This document shows positions 28,758-37,315 of a DNA stretch of 64,000 nt, piece after piece; position 1 is the first letter of the stretch; each line of letters starts with the position of its first letter. The DNA is from Yimella lutea (lineage in GTDB: Bacteria; Actinomycetota; Actinomycetes; Actinomycetales; Dermatophilaceae), in NCBI RefSeq assembly GCF_006715095.1, contig NZ_VFMO01000001.1:2790001-2854000 (forward strand). Reading direction: 5' to 3'. The position numbers and the translations under genes were made by a program. A model generated the notes under the pieces. That model worked only from the letters and a program-made list of their open reading frames with translations, did not search any database and was not told where the DNA came from.

Positions 28758-30299
28758 ATGACCGTCGAAGGACCCCGGCAGGACGCCGGTAACACCAAGC
28801 CGTTGACCACCGTCGCCGGTGCACCGGTGTGGGAGAACCAGAACAGCCTCACCGCGGGCGCCCGCGGCCCGATGCTGCTGCAGGACGTGTGGTTCCTGGA
28901 GAAGCTCGCCCACTTCGACCGTGAGGTCATCCCGGAGCGTCGTATGCACGCCAAGGGTTCGGGCGCCTACGGCACCTTCACCGTGACCAACGACATCACC
29001 AAGTACACCGGCGCGAGCATCTTCGCCGAGGTCGGCAAGAAGACCGAGATGTTCGCCCGTTTCTCGACCGTCGCCGGCGAGCGCGGCGCGGCCGACGCCG
29101 AGCGCGACATCCGCGGCTTCGCGCTGAAGTTCTACACCGACCAGGGCAACTGGGACCTCGTCGGCAACAACACCCCGGTGTTCTTCTTCCGCGACGCGCT
29201 GAAGTTCCCCGACCTCAACCACGCGGTCAAGCGCGACCCGAAGACCAACATGCGCAACGCCGAGAACAACTGGGACTTCTGGACCAACCTGCCCGAGGCG
29301 CTGCACCAGGTGACGATCGTGATGTCCGACCGCGGCATCCCGGACGGCTACCGCCACATGAACGGCTTCGGCAGCCACACCTACTCCTTCTACAACAAGG
29401 AGGGTGAGCGCTTCTGGGTGAAGTTCCACCACCGCAGCCAGCAGGGCCTGAAGAACCTCACCGACGCCGCCGCCGGTGAGATCGTCGCGGCCGACCGCGA
29501 ATCGAGCCAGCGCGACCTGTTCGAGGCGATCGAGCAGGGCGACTTCCCCAAGTGGAAGCTGTTCGTGCAGATCATGCCGGAGGCCGACGCGGAGAAGGTG
29601 CCCTACCACCCGTTCGACCTCACCAAGGTGTGGCCGAAGGCCGACTACCCGCTGATCGAGGTCGGCGAGTGGGAGCTCAACCGCAACGCGGAGAACTACC
29701 ACACCGACGTCGAGCAGGCCGCGTTCAGCCCGGCCAACGTCGTGCCCGGCATCGGCTTCTCGCCCGACCGCATGCTGCAGGGACGTCTGTTCTCCTACGG
29801 TGACGCCCAGCGCTACCGCCTCGGCGTCAACCACCACCAGATCCCGGTCAACTCCCCCAAGGGTGCGCCGCAGGTCAACTCCTACCACCGTGACGGTGCG
29901 ATGCGCCTGTCGGCCGAGCCGACCCCGGGCATCAACCCGAACAGCTACGGCCGGTGGGAGGAGCAGCCGCAGTTCCGCGAGCCGGCTCTGAAGATCGACC
30001 CGCTCGCCGACCGGTTCGACTTCCGCCAGGACGACGCCGACTACTTCAGCCAGCCGGGCCAGCTGTTCCGCAGCTTCACCGACGCGCAGAAGCAGCGCCT
30101 GTTCGAGAACACCGCCCGTGCGATCAGCGGTGCCTCGGCCGAGACCATCGAGCGCCACATCGGCAACTGCACCAAGGCCGACCAGGCCTACGGTGACGGT
30201 GTCCGCGCGGCGATCGACGCGCTCAACGCCGGTGAGGCCCCGAAGGCCGGCACCGACGACCTCGAGTACGGCCCGGAGTTCGACGGAGACCTGCTCTGA
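28758..30299 (+). CDS. katA: Monofunctional heme catalase
   Basis: 513-residue clade 3-type (small subunit) catalase that converts hydrogen peroxide to water and oxygen. The catalytic His is in [12 protein letters not shown] near residue 61, the conserved Asn in [10 protein letters not shown], and the proximal heme-ligand Tyr in [14 protein letters not shown] near residue 345. Codon use is strongly biased to C-ending codons, consistent with high expression. AGGAGAG lies nine bases upstream of the ATG. It is probably co-transcribed with the Fur gene upstream and with the ankyrin gene, whose start overlaps the catalase stop. Confidence 0.96.
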   Translation: MTVEGPRQDAGNTKPLTTVAGAPVWENQNSLTAGARGPMLLQDVWFLEKLAHFDREVIPERRMHAKGSGAYGTFTVTNDITKYTGASIFAEVGKKTEMFARFSTVAGERGAADAERDIRGFALKFYTDQGNWDLVGNNTPVFFFRDALKFPDLNHAVKRDPKTNMRNAENNWDFWTNLPEALHQVTIVMSDRGIPDGYRHMNGFGSHTYSFYNKEGERFWVKFHHRSQQGLKNLTDAAAGEIVAADRESSQRDLFEAIEQGDFPKWKLFVQIMPEADAEKVPYHPFDLTKVWPKADYPLIEVGEWELNRNAENYHTDVEQAAFSPANVVPGIGFSPDRMLQGRLFSYGDAQRYRLGVNHHQIPVNSPKGAPQVNSYHRDGAMRLSAEPTPGINPNSYGRWEEQPQFREPALKIDPLADRFDFRQDDADYFSQPGQLFRSFTDAQKQRLFENTARAISGASAETIERHIGNCTKADQAYGDGVRAAIDALNAGEAPKAGTDDLEYGPEFDGDLL

Positions 30300-30682
30300 G
30301 CCAGCGGGAACTCACGCCGGAAGATCGCGAGCGCGTCGTTGCGCTCGCGCTCGACCTGGCGCGTGCCGGACGCGGTGACGAACTCCTGGAGTTCGTCGAC
30401 CACGGCCTGCCGATCGACGTCGTCGACGGCGACGGCAACACCCTGCTGATGCTCGCGGCGTACCACGGTCACTCCGACACCGTCCGCCGGTTGTTGACGG
30501 CGGGCGCCGACCCGAACCTGCGCAACGGACGTGACCAGTCGGTCGTGGCCGGCGCGTTGTTCAAGGGCGAGCGCGAGATCGTGCGTCTGCTCGTCGAGGC
30601 CGGCAGCGACCTCGACGCCGGCACCCCGACCGCCCGCCAGGCGGCCGAGATGTTCGGTCAACAGGCCTTGCTGGACGGCTGA
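30296..30682 (+). CDS. Ankyrin-repeat protein of the catalase operon (probable CTG start)
   Basis: 128-residue ankyrin protein. Repeats are visible from [20 protein letters not shown] through [20 protein letters not shown] to [18 protein letters not shown]. The first ATG (30449) would cut the N-terminal helix pair of the first repeat. The open frame extends back through [20 protein letters not shown] to a CTG at 30296 that overlaps the catalase stop as CTGA, with GGAG at 30285-30288 seven bases upstream. No ATG, GTG or TTG lies between, so CTG initiation is the best model. Small ankyrin proteins next to catalases (AnkB of Pseudomonas) support catalase activity; that role here is inferred. Confidence 0.8.
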   Translation: MSQRELTPEDRERVVALALDLARAGRGDELLEFVDHGLPIDVVDGDGNTLLMLAAYHGHSDTVRRLLTAGADPNLRNGRDQSVVAGALFKGEREIVRLLVEAGSDLDAGTPTARQAAEMFGQQALLDG

Positions 30683-30691
30683 AGCGGTGCC

Positions 30692-30728
30692 AGCGAACGC
30701 CCACTCGGTCTTCGGGTGGGCGTTCGCT
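30692..30728 (+). terminator. Hairpin terminator after fur-katA-ankyrin operon
   Basis: A 13-bp perfect stem (agcgaacgcccac / gtgggcgttcgct) with an 11-base loop that can pair further inside. It lies 10 bases after the ankyrin stop codon and 25 bases before folP2. Confidence 0.75.
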
Positions 30729-30752
30729 GTGTCCGGGTAGGTTGATCCGGCG

Positions 30753-31694
30753 ATGACTTCCCACTCCCCCGCCCCCTTGCGCCTGCGCGGCCACACCTTC
30801 GACGCGTCCCGCCCGGCGGTGATGGCGATCGTCAACCGCACGTCGGACTCGTTCTGGTCGGGCAACCGGCACTCCTGCCTCGAGTCAGCCCTGCACGCCC
30901 TGGACGCCGCCGTCGCTGCCGGCGCAGACATCGTGGATGTGGGCGGGGTGCGTGCCGGCCAGGACGGCGATTGGGTGGATGACGCCGAGGAGATCGAGCG
31001 CGTCGTACCGTTCCTGCGCGCTGCCCGCGAACGACACCCCGATCTCGTCCTCTCGCTCGACACCTGGCGATCATCCGTCGCACGCGCCGCCGCGGGGAAC
31101 GTCGATCTGATCAACGATACGTGGGCCGGACACGATCCCGAACTCGTTTGCGTCGCAGCCGAACTCGGTGCCGGTTACGTGGTCTCGCACACCGGTGGTC
31201 TCCCGCCGCGCACCGATCCCGTCGCGATCCGGTACGCCGACGAAGGTGTCTCACGGGAGCAGGAGGACGCTGCCGTGGTCACTTCGGTCGTCCGCACCTT
31301 GCGTGAAGGCGCCGAACGCGCGGTCGCCGAAGGCGTCGCACCTGAACGGGTGCTGATCGATCCGACGCTCGATTTCGGCAAGACCACCCACCATTCGTTG
31401 GCCGTGCTGCGTGCCACTGCTGAGATTGTCGCCCTTGGTTTCCCTGTGCTGCAGGCGCTTTCGCGCAAGGACTTCGTGGGCGAGACGCTCGATCTTCCCG
31501 CTGATGACCGCTTGGAGGGAACTCTCGCGGCGACTGCAGTCGCCACCTGGCTCGGCGCGACCGTGTTCCGCGCCCACGACGTCCGAGCCACCCGACGCGT
31601 GGTCGACATGGTGGCTTCGATCCGCGGTGATCGCCCGCCTTCCGTTGCCCGGCGCGGCGAATCACCCGGTGGCCCAGGGGTTCGGCTTCGCTAG
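30753..31694 (+). CDS. folP2: FolP2-type dihydropteroate synthase paralogue
   Basis: 313-residue TIM-barrel protein of the dihydropteroate synthase family. It has the FolP2 rather than the FolP1 motifs: MAIVNRTSDSF in place of LNVTPDSF, VDVGGVRAG in place of the ESTRPG loop, LINDTWAGHDP, LIDPTLDFGKTTHHS, and ALSRKDFVGETL. Mycobacterial FolP2 has the same changes and lacks measurable dihydropteroate synthase activity, so a folate role is doubtful. It follows the catalase operon after a terminator. Its TAG stop shares the palindrome CTAG with the stop of the convergent DoxX-like gene. Confidence 0.88.
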   Translation: MTSHSPAPLRLRGHTFDASRPAVMAIVNRTSDSFWSGNRHSCLESALHALDAAVAAGADIVDVGGVRAGQDGDWVDDAEEIERVVPFLRAARERHPDLVLSLDTWRSSVARAAAGNVDLINDTWAGHDPELVCVAAELGAGYVVSHTGGLPPRTDPVAIRYADEGVSREQEDAAVVTSVVRTLREGAERAVAEGVAPERVLIDPTLDFGKTTHHSLAVLRATAEIVALGFPVLQALSRKDFVGETLDLPADDRLEGTLAATAVATWLGATVFRAHDVRATRRVVDMVASIRGDRPPSVARRGESPGGPGVRLR

Positions 31695-32074
31695 TGCCGC
31701 TCTGACCACACCCAGCGGATCATCGGCCACTGCAGCGGCAGGCGCGCGATCGTCGCGGCAGCCAGCGCGTTCCGGGTAGGACTCGGACGACGACGAGCCG
31801 CAGATACAGCATCGGCTGCCATCTTCACGTTGGCGGGAAAGACCGCCGCCAGCAACGCCGCAGACGCGACAGCTCCGACTGCCCGAGTGCGAGGCACGAC
31901 AAGTGCTGCGGCACACGTGAGTTCCGCGACACCGGACAGATGCACGAGCGTCCTCGGGTTGCCCAAGAAGCGCGGCACGATCGGCTCGAAGACCTGCGGC
32001 CGCACCAGATGGGTCACACCCGAGGCGGTGAAGGCGATCGCGATACTGCGGGCTCCACGGGACAGTTCGCTCAT
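31691..32074 (-). CDS. DoxX-like small membrane protein
   Basis: 127-residue protein with three to four hydrophobic helices and the DoxX-like arrangement GVTHLVRPQVFEPIVPRFLG followed by LVHLSGVAELTCAAALVVP. Function is unknown; the family includes quinol oxidase subunits and thiosulfate-linked proteins. The frame is open upstream, but the ATG at 32074 starts the first helix appropriately. Its stop overlaps the folP2 stop in opposite orientation. Confidence 0.65.
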   Translation of the reverse strand: MSELSRGARSIAIAFTASGVTHLVRPQVFEPIVPRFLGNPRTLVHLSGVAELTCAAALVVPRTRAVGAVASAALLAAVFPANVKMAADAVSAARRRPSPTRNALAAATIARLPLQWPMIRWVWSERH

Positions 32075-32108
32075 TCGCCGACAGTACCGGCCGGCGTCCC
32101 CCACGATT

Positions 32109-33200
32109 TCAGGACCATTGCAGTTCGAGTTCGCGCTGGTGGAAGGCTGCCAGTCGTTCGGCTGCGTCGTGCACGGCCGTGCGCTCCTGCGATGAGAGCC
32201 GAACATCGGCTGTCACCGACACGATCACGTGTTTCGGCGCGACCTTCCGCTTGAAGGTGCCGACATCGTCGAGTCCGGCGATCACCACCCCGCCGCCGGC
32301 TTCTGACACCTGCCTGGTCCGGTCCGCGTCGGGACCTCGCCGAACAAAACCCGTTGTGGGGTAGGTCAGTTGCGCCTCGTCGAAGGTGGACAACAGGTAG
32401 GCGTCCTGAGCTCGCGTGGTGCGAGCACTGACCGACGGGTCGAAGTGGAGCGTCTCCCCCTCGCATTCGACCGCAGCCAACCGCTCACCGAGGTCGACGA
32501 TGGCCGCCCTGATCTGCGTGAGGGTCAGACCGCTCCAACGCTGCAGGTCCCGCTCGGACGCGGGCCCGTGTCCGGCATAGAACCGCTGTGCGAGGCGCCG
32601 GGCCGCTTCGTCCGGATCGAGCTCCTTGTCGTGCGCGACGACGTCCTCGACCAGTTGATACGTGTGTTCGGTGCCACGCGGCGGACCCGAACAGATGACG
32701 GAACGCACCTCGGCGACGAGCAGTTGGTGCCCGATCTGTTCGCCGGACGCTGGTAAACCATTCCGTGCGAAGTGTTGCTGAATCTCTTTGCGGGTCAGCG
32801 CATTCCCTCCGGCCAGCAGGTTGCTGAGTGCTTCCGAAGCTCGGCTCAGGCGCCGTGTGTCCAGGCCGAGTCCACGGTGGCGAGCGGCGAGACTCGACTC
32901 GACCTTCGGCCCGGTCAGGGCCTGGATCCAGCGCAGGTCCTCGGGTGCGACGAAATGCCAGGTCGGTCGCAGGATGTGCGTACGCACCCAACTTCCGGCG
33001 CGCTGTTCGTCCAGCACGGCGTCGTAGGTGGACGAACGCGTCCGCATCGCCAGTGAGTGCGCTGTCAGTGGAGCGTCCTGGGCCTGCACGCAAACCAGCA
33101 GGCGCACCGCGTCCGAACCGGTTCGAAGCTCTGCGCCGGACAGCCGTTGGGTGGCCAGCCGACGCCGGAGCACCCAGTCACGCGTCACTCGCCGGGGCAT
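32109..33200 (-). CDS. Winged-helix DNA-binding (HTH_42/YcaQ-like) protein
   Basis: 363-residue protein of the winged-helix HTH_42 family, related to the DNA glycosylases AlkX and YcaQ. VQAQDAPLTAHSLAMRTRSS at the N-terminus and TWHFVAPEDLRWIQALTGP are typical, as is the C-terminal GFVRRGPDADRTRQVSEAGG block. In characterised relatives the catalytic element is a QxQ/QxD motif; here QAQD near residue 39 is the candidate. It probably removes damaged or cross-linked bases, but this is family inference. It follows the GNAT gene by 18 bases on the same strand. Confidence 0.75.
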   Translation of the reverse strand: MPRRVTRDWVLRRRLATQRLSGAELRTGSDAVRLLVCVQAQDAPLTAHSLAMRTRSSTYDAVLDEQRAGSWVRTHILRPTWHFVAPEDLRWIQALTGPKVESSLAARHRGLGLDTRRLSRASEALSNLLAGGNALTRKEIQQHFARNGLPASGEQIGHQLLVAEVRSVICSGPPRGTEHTYQLVEDVVAHDKELDPDEAARRLAQRFYAGHGPASERDLQRWSGLTLTQIRAAIVDLGERLAAVECEGETLHFDPSVSARTTRAQDAYLLSTFDEAQLTYPTTGFVRRGPDADRTRQVSEAGGGVVIAGLDDVGTFKRKVAPKHVIVSVTADVRLSSQERTAVHDAAERLAAFHQRELELQWS

Positions 33201-33218
33201 CCGAGCGTCCGAGTCATG

Positions 33219-34064
33219 TCAGAGGATGACGGTCGCGAACGTGTCGCGATGCTGGAAGCCGACGCGTTCGTAGGTGCGGACAGCTGAGGTGTTGAAGTCG
33301 TTCACGTAGAGCGAGGCCGTCGTCGCGTGCTCGCCGAGTACCTGTTCCACCACGGCTTTCATTGCCGGTGCGGCCATGCCGTGCCCGCGCAGTTCGGGCG
33401 TGACCCACACGCCCTGTATCTGCGCAACGCCGAGCGCGAGCGACCCGACGTCCGCCTTGAAGACGACGCGTTTGCCCTCGACGATCACGTAGGTGTGGCC
33501 TTGGCGGATCAGCGAGGCGACCATCCGTCGGTACTCGCGATCGGAGCCGTAGAACGGCGGGTAACCGATCTCGCTGGTGAACATGTGCGCCGCAGCCGGA
33601 ACGACCAGGTCGAGTTCGCTCATGGTCGCCGGGCGGACGCGCTGGTCGGCGGCCACCTCAACGTTGAGATCATCAGCGGTCAGCGCCATCAGCGGCTGCT
33701 GCTCACGCACGGAACGCGGTGTGCCCCAGTGTTTCTCGAGCCGGTCCCAGAGTGGCAGCACCTGCGACGCGAGCCCGAAGACCGAACTGCTGCGTCGCCG
33801 GTAGCGGCGCAGTTTGCCGGCGTAGGCGTCCAGCTCGCCTTCGTCGAGATTGATCGGCACCACGTTGGCCGACGTCCAGCACATCGACCTCAGGTCGTCG
33901 CCGCCGCCGCCCATGGCGATCACGTTCTGGGCCGCGTACTCCCCACCCGAGGCCAGGCGCGCGGCGACGAACACGTTGGCCACCGGATCGGTCGCGGCCA
34001 GGCGCAGCGCGGCGTCCAGGTCCTCGGACCGAAGCGTGGCGGGTGGCCGGAACGTACGAAGCAC
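33219..34064 (-). CDS. GNAT acetyltransferase (DUF4081 plus GNAT), ispG-linked
   Basis: 281-residue protein with an N-terminal DUF4081-like half and a C-terminal GNAT domain. The acetyl-CoA motif is in QGVWVTPELRGHGMAAPAM near residue 225, and VNDFNTSAVRTYERVGFQ closes the domain. An orthologue sits next to ispG in mycobacteria (the dxr-rip1-ispG-GNAT order). Here it is separated from ispG by a plus-strand DUF402 gene and two gene relics. The GTG at 34064 is the likely start (VLRTFRPPATLRSEDLDAAL); GAGGGG lies too close to be ideal, so the start is not certain. Confidence 0.82.
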   Translation of the reverse strand: MLRTFRPPATLRSEDLDAALRLAATDPVANVFVAARLASGGEYAAQNVIAMGGGGDDLRSMCWTSANVVPINLDEGELDAYAGKLRRYRRRSSSVFGLASQVLPLWDRLEKHWGTPRSVREQQPLMALTADDLNVEVAADQRVRPATMSELDLVVPAAAHMFTSEIGYPPFYGSDREYRRMVASLIRQGHTYVIVEGKRVVFKADVGSLALGVAQIQGVWVTPELRGHGMAAPAMKAVVEQVLGEHATTASLYVNDFNTSAVRTYERVGFQHRDTFATVIL

Positions 34065-34137
34065 CCCCTCAGCCTGCCAGCCCGGCGCCGCCGACGGGCG
34101 CGAACGCCGATGTTGCCTTGCCGATACCGTGGCGCGC

Positions 34138-34704
34138 ATGACGACCGATCAGCCAGACGCCAACACGCCGGTCGGTACGCCGGTCCACGTCGACTTCCGT
34201 AAGTACGACGGTCGTGAGCACTGGCAGGAGCACTACTTTCTGCTCGGCGTGGACGAGATCGGGACCTGGTTGGGCATGCGCGCAGGCACCGCCTTCGCAC
34301 GGCCCGGCGTGGACGTCACGGCACGCACCGACACGGTGCGACTCCTGCCCCACCAGGCGCTCTGGGCCGCCTGCTACAACGCACCCGACCCGACCGGACA
34401 ACTGCGGTCCCGCACCTACGTCGACATCACCACGCCGGTCAGTTGGACGCGCACCGGCGAAGGTTTCCGGGCGACTCTCGCCGACATCGACCTGGACGTG
34501 ATCGAGCGTTTCACCGGCGAGGTGTTCATCGACGACGAGGACGAATTCGAAGCGCACACAGTCGCATTGAGCTACCCGCCGGAGCTGGTCGCCGCGACCA
34601 GACGTACGGCGGACGAGGTCTTCGGCGCGGTCCGCGATCACCGGCCGCCCTTCGACGGCACCGGTGAAGCGTGGCTGGAGCGGATCAACGATCTCCCGGG
34701 CTGA
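34138..34704 (+). CDS. DUF402 domain protein
   Basis: 188-residue DUF402/FomD-like protein. The segment VHVDFRKYDGREHWQEHYFL near the N-terminus and TYVDITTPVSWTRTG with DIDLDVIERFTGEVFIDDEDEFE give the conserved acidic/metal site of the family. Some members are nucleoside-diphosphate or nucleotidyl-phosphonate phosphatases; the substrate is unknown here. The frame is open upstream, but the ATG at 34138 is the natural start, divergent from the GNAT gene. Its last 20 bases overlap the end of a LuxR relic on the other strand. Confidence 0.75.
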   Translation: MTTDQPDANTPVGTPVHVDFRKYDGREHWQEHYFLLGVDEIGTWLGMRAGTAFARPGVDVTARTDTVRLLPHQALWAACYNAPDPTGQLRSRTYVDITTPVSWTRTGEGFRATLADIDLDVIERFTGEVFIDDEDEFEAHTVALSYPPELVAATRRTADEVFGAVRDHRPPFDGTGEAWLERINDLPG

Positions 34705-34820
34705 CGAACCCTGATTCGTAGGCGAACACCACCGCCTGCGTCCGGTCGCGCACACCGAGTTCGGCCAGCGCGGACGCCACATAGGCCTTGACTGTTTCCA
34801 GGCCGAGGAACAGTTCCGGC
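34685..34820 (-). pseudogene. LuxR/NarL response-regulator C-terminal remnant
   Basis: The minus strand encodes about 44 codons ending in TGA. They read ELFLGLETVKAYVASALAEL, then GVRDRTQAVVFAYESGFV, which is the recognition helix and end of a NarL-type HTH domain. No start or receiver domain precedes it; the homology stops abruptly at about 34815 where a membrane-protein relic begins. It is a truncated gene. Confidence 0.75.
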
Positions 34821-35156
34821 GGCGCTGGTCACCTTCCCGATGTGGGTGGGTTATGGCTTGCTCGGTCAGATCCTGCTGTTCGTGCCGCTCACCCTGATCG
34901 GGGGAACCGTCGGGACGCGGTGCTGGCGACCGGCCGTACCCAGGTCAAGGCCTGGGTGCCGGTGCTCGCCGCCTTCACCGGCACCGGCGCCCTGTTCGCC
35001 TGGGGCCTGTTCCAGGCGGTGGTCACCATCGTGCCGAACGACCTGGTGCCCGCAGACACTCCCAGGACGGTTGTCGTGTATGCCGCTGCTCGCGGCGCGG
35101 TCGGGTTGCTGGGCGGTTGGGCGCTGACTCGTCAGCTTCGGCGCATCGCCCGCTGA
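34819..35156 (+). pseudogene. Frameshifted membrane-protein remnant
   Basis: The plus strand reads AALVTFPMWVGYGLLGQILL, then FVPLTLIGGTVG, in one frame. It then continues in another frame from about 34910 with AVLATGRTQVKAWVPVLAAF, VVTIVPNDLVPADTPRTVVV and GLLGGWALTRQLRRIAR, ending at TGA. Both parts look like one small polytopic membrane protein that has lost its 5' end and suffered a frameshift. The parent family is not recognised. Confidence 0.65.
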
Positions 35157-35161
35157 CACGC

Positions 35162-35193
35162 GAAGGCCGGTCGCCCGAGAGCGACCGGCCTTC
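35162..35193 (-). terminator. Hairpin terminator after ispG
   Basis: Perfect 13-bp inverted repeat (gaaggccggtcgc / gcgaccggccttc) with a six-base loop, 18 bases past the ispG stop. On the plus strand it also follows the membrane-protein relic, so it may work in both directions. Confidence 0.75.
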
Positions 35194-35210
35194 TCGGTGT
35201 CGGGCGTACG

Positions 35211-36380
35211 TCAGCCCACCGTGACGGTCGGCGCACCCGCGCCGTCCTCGTCGATCGGTTCGCCCATCTCCTCGGCGATCCGCATCGCTTCTTCGATGAG
35301 GGTCTCCACGATCTGGCTCTCCGGAACGGTCTTGATGACCTCGCCCTTGACGAAAATCTGACCCTTGCCGTTGCCGGAGGCGACACCGAGGTCGGCCTCG
35401 CGAGCCTCACCCGGGCCGTTGACGACGCAACCCATCACGGCGACGCGCAACGGGACGGTCAGGCCCTCCAGGCCGGCGGTGACCTCGTCCGCCAGCGTGT
35501 AGACGTCGACCTGCGCACGCCCACACGACGGGCAGGAGACGATCTCGAGCTTGCGCGGCTTGAGGTTCAGGCTCTGCAGGATCTGGTTGCCGACCTTGAC
35601 CTCCTCGACCGGGGGCGCGGACAGCGAGACGCGAATGGTGTCGCCGATGCCCTTGGACAGCAGCGTACCGAAAGCGACCGAACTCTTGATCGTGCCCTGG
35701 AAGGCCGGGCCCGCCTCGGTGACGCCGAGGTGCAGCGGCCAGTCGCCCCGCTCGGCGAGCATCTCGTAGGCCTTCACCATCACGACCGGGTCGTTGTGCT
35801 TGACCGAGATCTTGAAGTCGTGGAAGTCGTGCTCTTCGAACAGCGACGCCTCCCAGACGGCCGACTCGACGAGCGCTTCCGGGGTGGGCTTGCCGTACTT
35901 CTCCAACAGGCGCTTGTCGAGCGAGCCGGCGTTGACGCCGATGCGGATCGAGACCCCGGCCGCCTTCGCGGCGTCGGCGATCTCCTTGACCTTGTCGTCG
36001 AACTGCCGGATGTTGCCCGGGTTGACGCGCACCGCCGCGCAGCCGGCGTCGATCGCGGCGAAGACGTACTTCGGTTGGAAGTGGATGTCGGCGATCACCG
36101 GGATCTGCGACTTCTTCGCGATCATCGGCAGCGCGTCGGCGTCGTCCTGGCTCGGGCAGGCGACCCGCACGATGTCGCATCCGGTGGCCGTGAGCTCGGC
36201 GATCTGCTGCAGGGTCGCGTTAACATCGGTGGTCGGTGTCGTGGTCATCGACTGCACCGAGATCGTGTGATCGGAACCGACGCCAACCGAACCGACCTGG
36301 ATCTGGCGGGTCTTGCGACGCGGCGCGAGCACCGGGGCCGGGGCGGAAGGCATGCCGAGCGAGATCGGGATAGAGGTCAT
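35211..36380 (-). CDS. ispG: 4-hydroxy-3-methylbut-2-enyl diphosphate synthase
   Basis: 389-residue IspG (GcpE), the 4Fe-4S enzyme that converts MEcPP to HMBPP in the MEP isoprenoid pathway. [36 protein letters not shown] and VRVNPGNI form the TIM-barrel half. The cluster ligands are CPSCGR and the Cys of [16 protein letters not shown]. The ATG at 36380 aligns with actinobacterial homologues ([12 protein letters not shown]); an ATG three codons earlier and a TTG before it are alternatives. It is normally adjacent to rip1/rseP; here two small genes intervene. Confidence 0.96.
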   Translation of the reverse strand: MTSIPISLGMPSAPAPVLAPRRKTRQIQVGSVGVGSDHTISVQSMTTTPTTDVNATLQQIAELTATGCDIVRVACPSQDDADALPMIAKKSQIPVIADIHFQPKYVFAAIDAGCAAVRVNPGNIRQFDDKVKEIADAAKAAGVSIRIGVNAGSLDKRLLEKYGKPTPEALVESAVWEASLFEEHDFHDFKISVKHNDPVVMVKAYEMLAERGDWPLHLGVTEAGPAFQGTIKSSVAFGTLLSKGIGDTIRVSLSAPPVEEVKVGNQILQSLNLKPRKLEIVSCPSCGRAQVDVYTLADEVTAGLEGLTVPLRVAVMGCVVNGPGEAREADLGVASGNGKGQIFVKGEVIKTVPESQIVETLIEEAMRIAEEMGEPIDEDGAGAPTVTVG

Positions 36381-36449
36381 GACGCCCATTATCAACCCGC
36401 GCTGGTCACGAACCGAATCCGCGCGCCGCGCGGCCCGGCGATCCGTGTA

Positions 36450-36914
36450 TCAGGCGTCCGCCGACTCGCGGATGAACACGTAGAGCCGCACCTTCGTCGG
36501 TCCCTGGTCTGCCGCCCATCGCTCGACGGCCGGCACCGGACGCCGCAACTGGACGACGGCGACAAATCCATCCTCGGCAGGCGAAACTCCGACGCTCTCT
36601 ATCTCTTTCGCGGCTTCCGTGGGCACCTGCATCGCACTCGCACTAGCGACATCTAAGTCGGTGCCTTTTCCCGGTTGAGCGTCCCATGCCGACGTCTCCG
36701 GATGGTCAACCCTCTCGACAAAGAGCCCCTGCTCGTCCAGGTGTCCGGTGAGCCGCACCGCACCGTTGCCGACATCGGCCAAGTCCACAAGGGAGTCGCG
36801 AATCATTACGGTTGACGATTCACCTCGCGTTTCCGCAGGCGACGAGGAGATGATGCGGGGCCCTAGAAGCCACCCCGTAACGATTACCCCTTCTCCTGCA
36901 ACCACAGCTGCCAC
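36450..36914 (-). CDS. Hypothetical membrane-anchored protein
   Basis: About 154 residues, not recognised. A possible N-terminal membrane segment (VAAVVAGEGVIVTGWLLGP) is followed by a soluble domain with SSTVMIRDSLVDLADVGNGA, VDHPETSAWDAQPGKGTDLD and a C-terminus VRLYVFIRESADA. The frame is open to 37247, but the 5' part is antisense to the secreted-protein gene. GTG codons at 36914 and 36905 are candidate starts inside the end of that gene, implying a coupled pair. Coding status is supported mainly by the length and the sensible protein composition. Confidence 0.45.
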   Translation of the reverse strand: MAAVVAGEGVIVTGWLLGPRIISSSPAETRGESSTVMIRDSLVDLADVGNGAVRLTGHLDEQGLFVERVDHPETSAWDAQPGKGTDLDVASASAMQVPTEAAKEIESVGVSPAEDGFVAVVQLRRPVPAVERWAADQGPTKVRLYVFIRESADA

Positions 36915-37180
36915 TTTCCTGCGTTCGCACCGCTCGTAAGCTTGAGACACTTGTACGAGATGATGTTCGGGTCCGCCTGGTAGGCCGCTCCAGCGCTCAG
37001 ACACGACGACTGCGACGCGTAATAGCCCCACGGATACCACTGAGGTTGAGGTCCCTGCTCCACCAACTGGATCGCGTGAACCGAGGGTCCGGAGGCGTAG
37101 GACGCCGAGGGCCCGCCAACCAGCAGACCCAAGACTGCAACCACCACCGCAACTAGACTCGTACCCAACCTTCTCCGCAT
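36884..37180 (-). CDS. Small secreted protein
   Basis: 98-residue exported protein with a clear signal peptide (MRRRLGTSLVAVVVAVLGLL, cleavage near SASYASGP). The mature part is rich in Tyr and Trp (PQWYPWGYYASQSS) and has two cysteines (SCLSAG and YKCLKLTSG), likely one disulfide. GGGGAG lies six bases upstream of the ATG. No family recognised. Together with the following hypothetical gene it sits between rip1 and ispG, which are adjacent in other actinobacteria. Confidence 0.7.
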   Translation of the reverse strand: MRRRLGTSLVAVVVAVLGLLVGGPSASYASGPSVHAIQLVEQGPQPQWYPWGYYASQSSCLSAGAAYQADPNIISYKCLKLTSGANAGKWQLWLQEKG

Positions 37181-37315
37181 CGCTCACTCCCCGACCCGTT
37201 GTCAAAAATTGTGTACTGATAATGAGCGGAGGCGAGGTCACTGTCAACAGCGGCGTCTCCTTCCGCCATCAACCGAAACCTCGGTCGCGCCAGGCGCCGG
37301 TAGTTACCGAAAACC

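Noticed and set aside
36915-37247. 5' extension of the hypothetical gene at 36450
   Set aside because: It is in a different frame over the signal-peptide gene 36884-37180, which has a strong ribosome site and sensible protein features.
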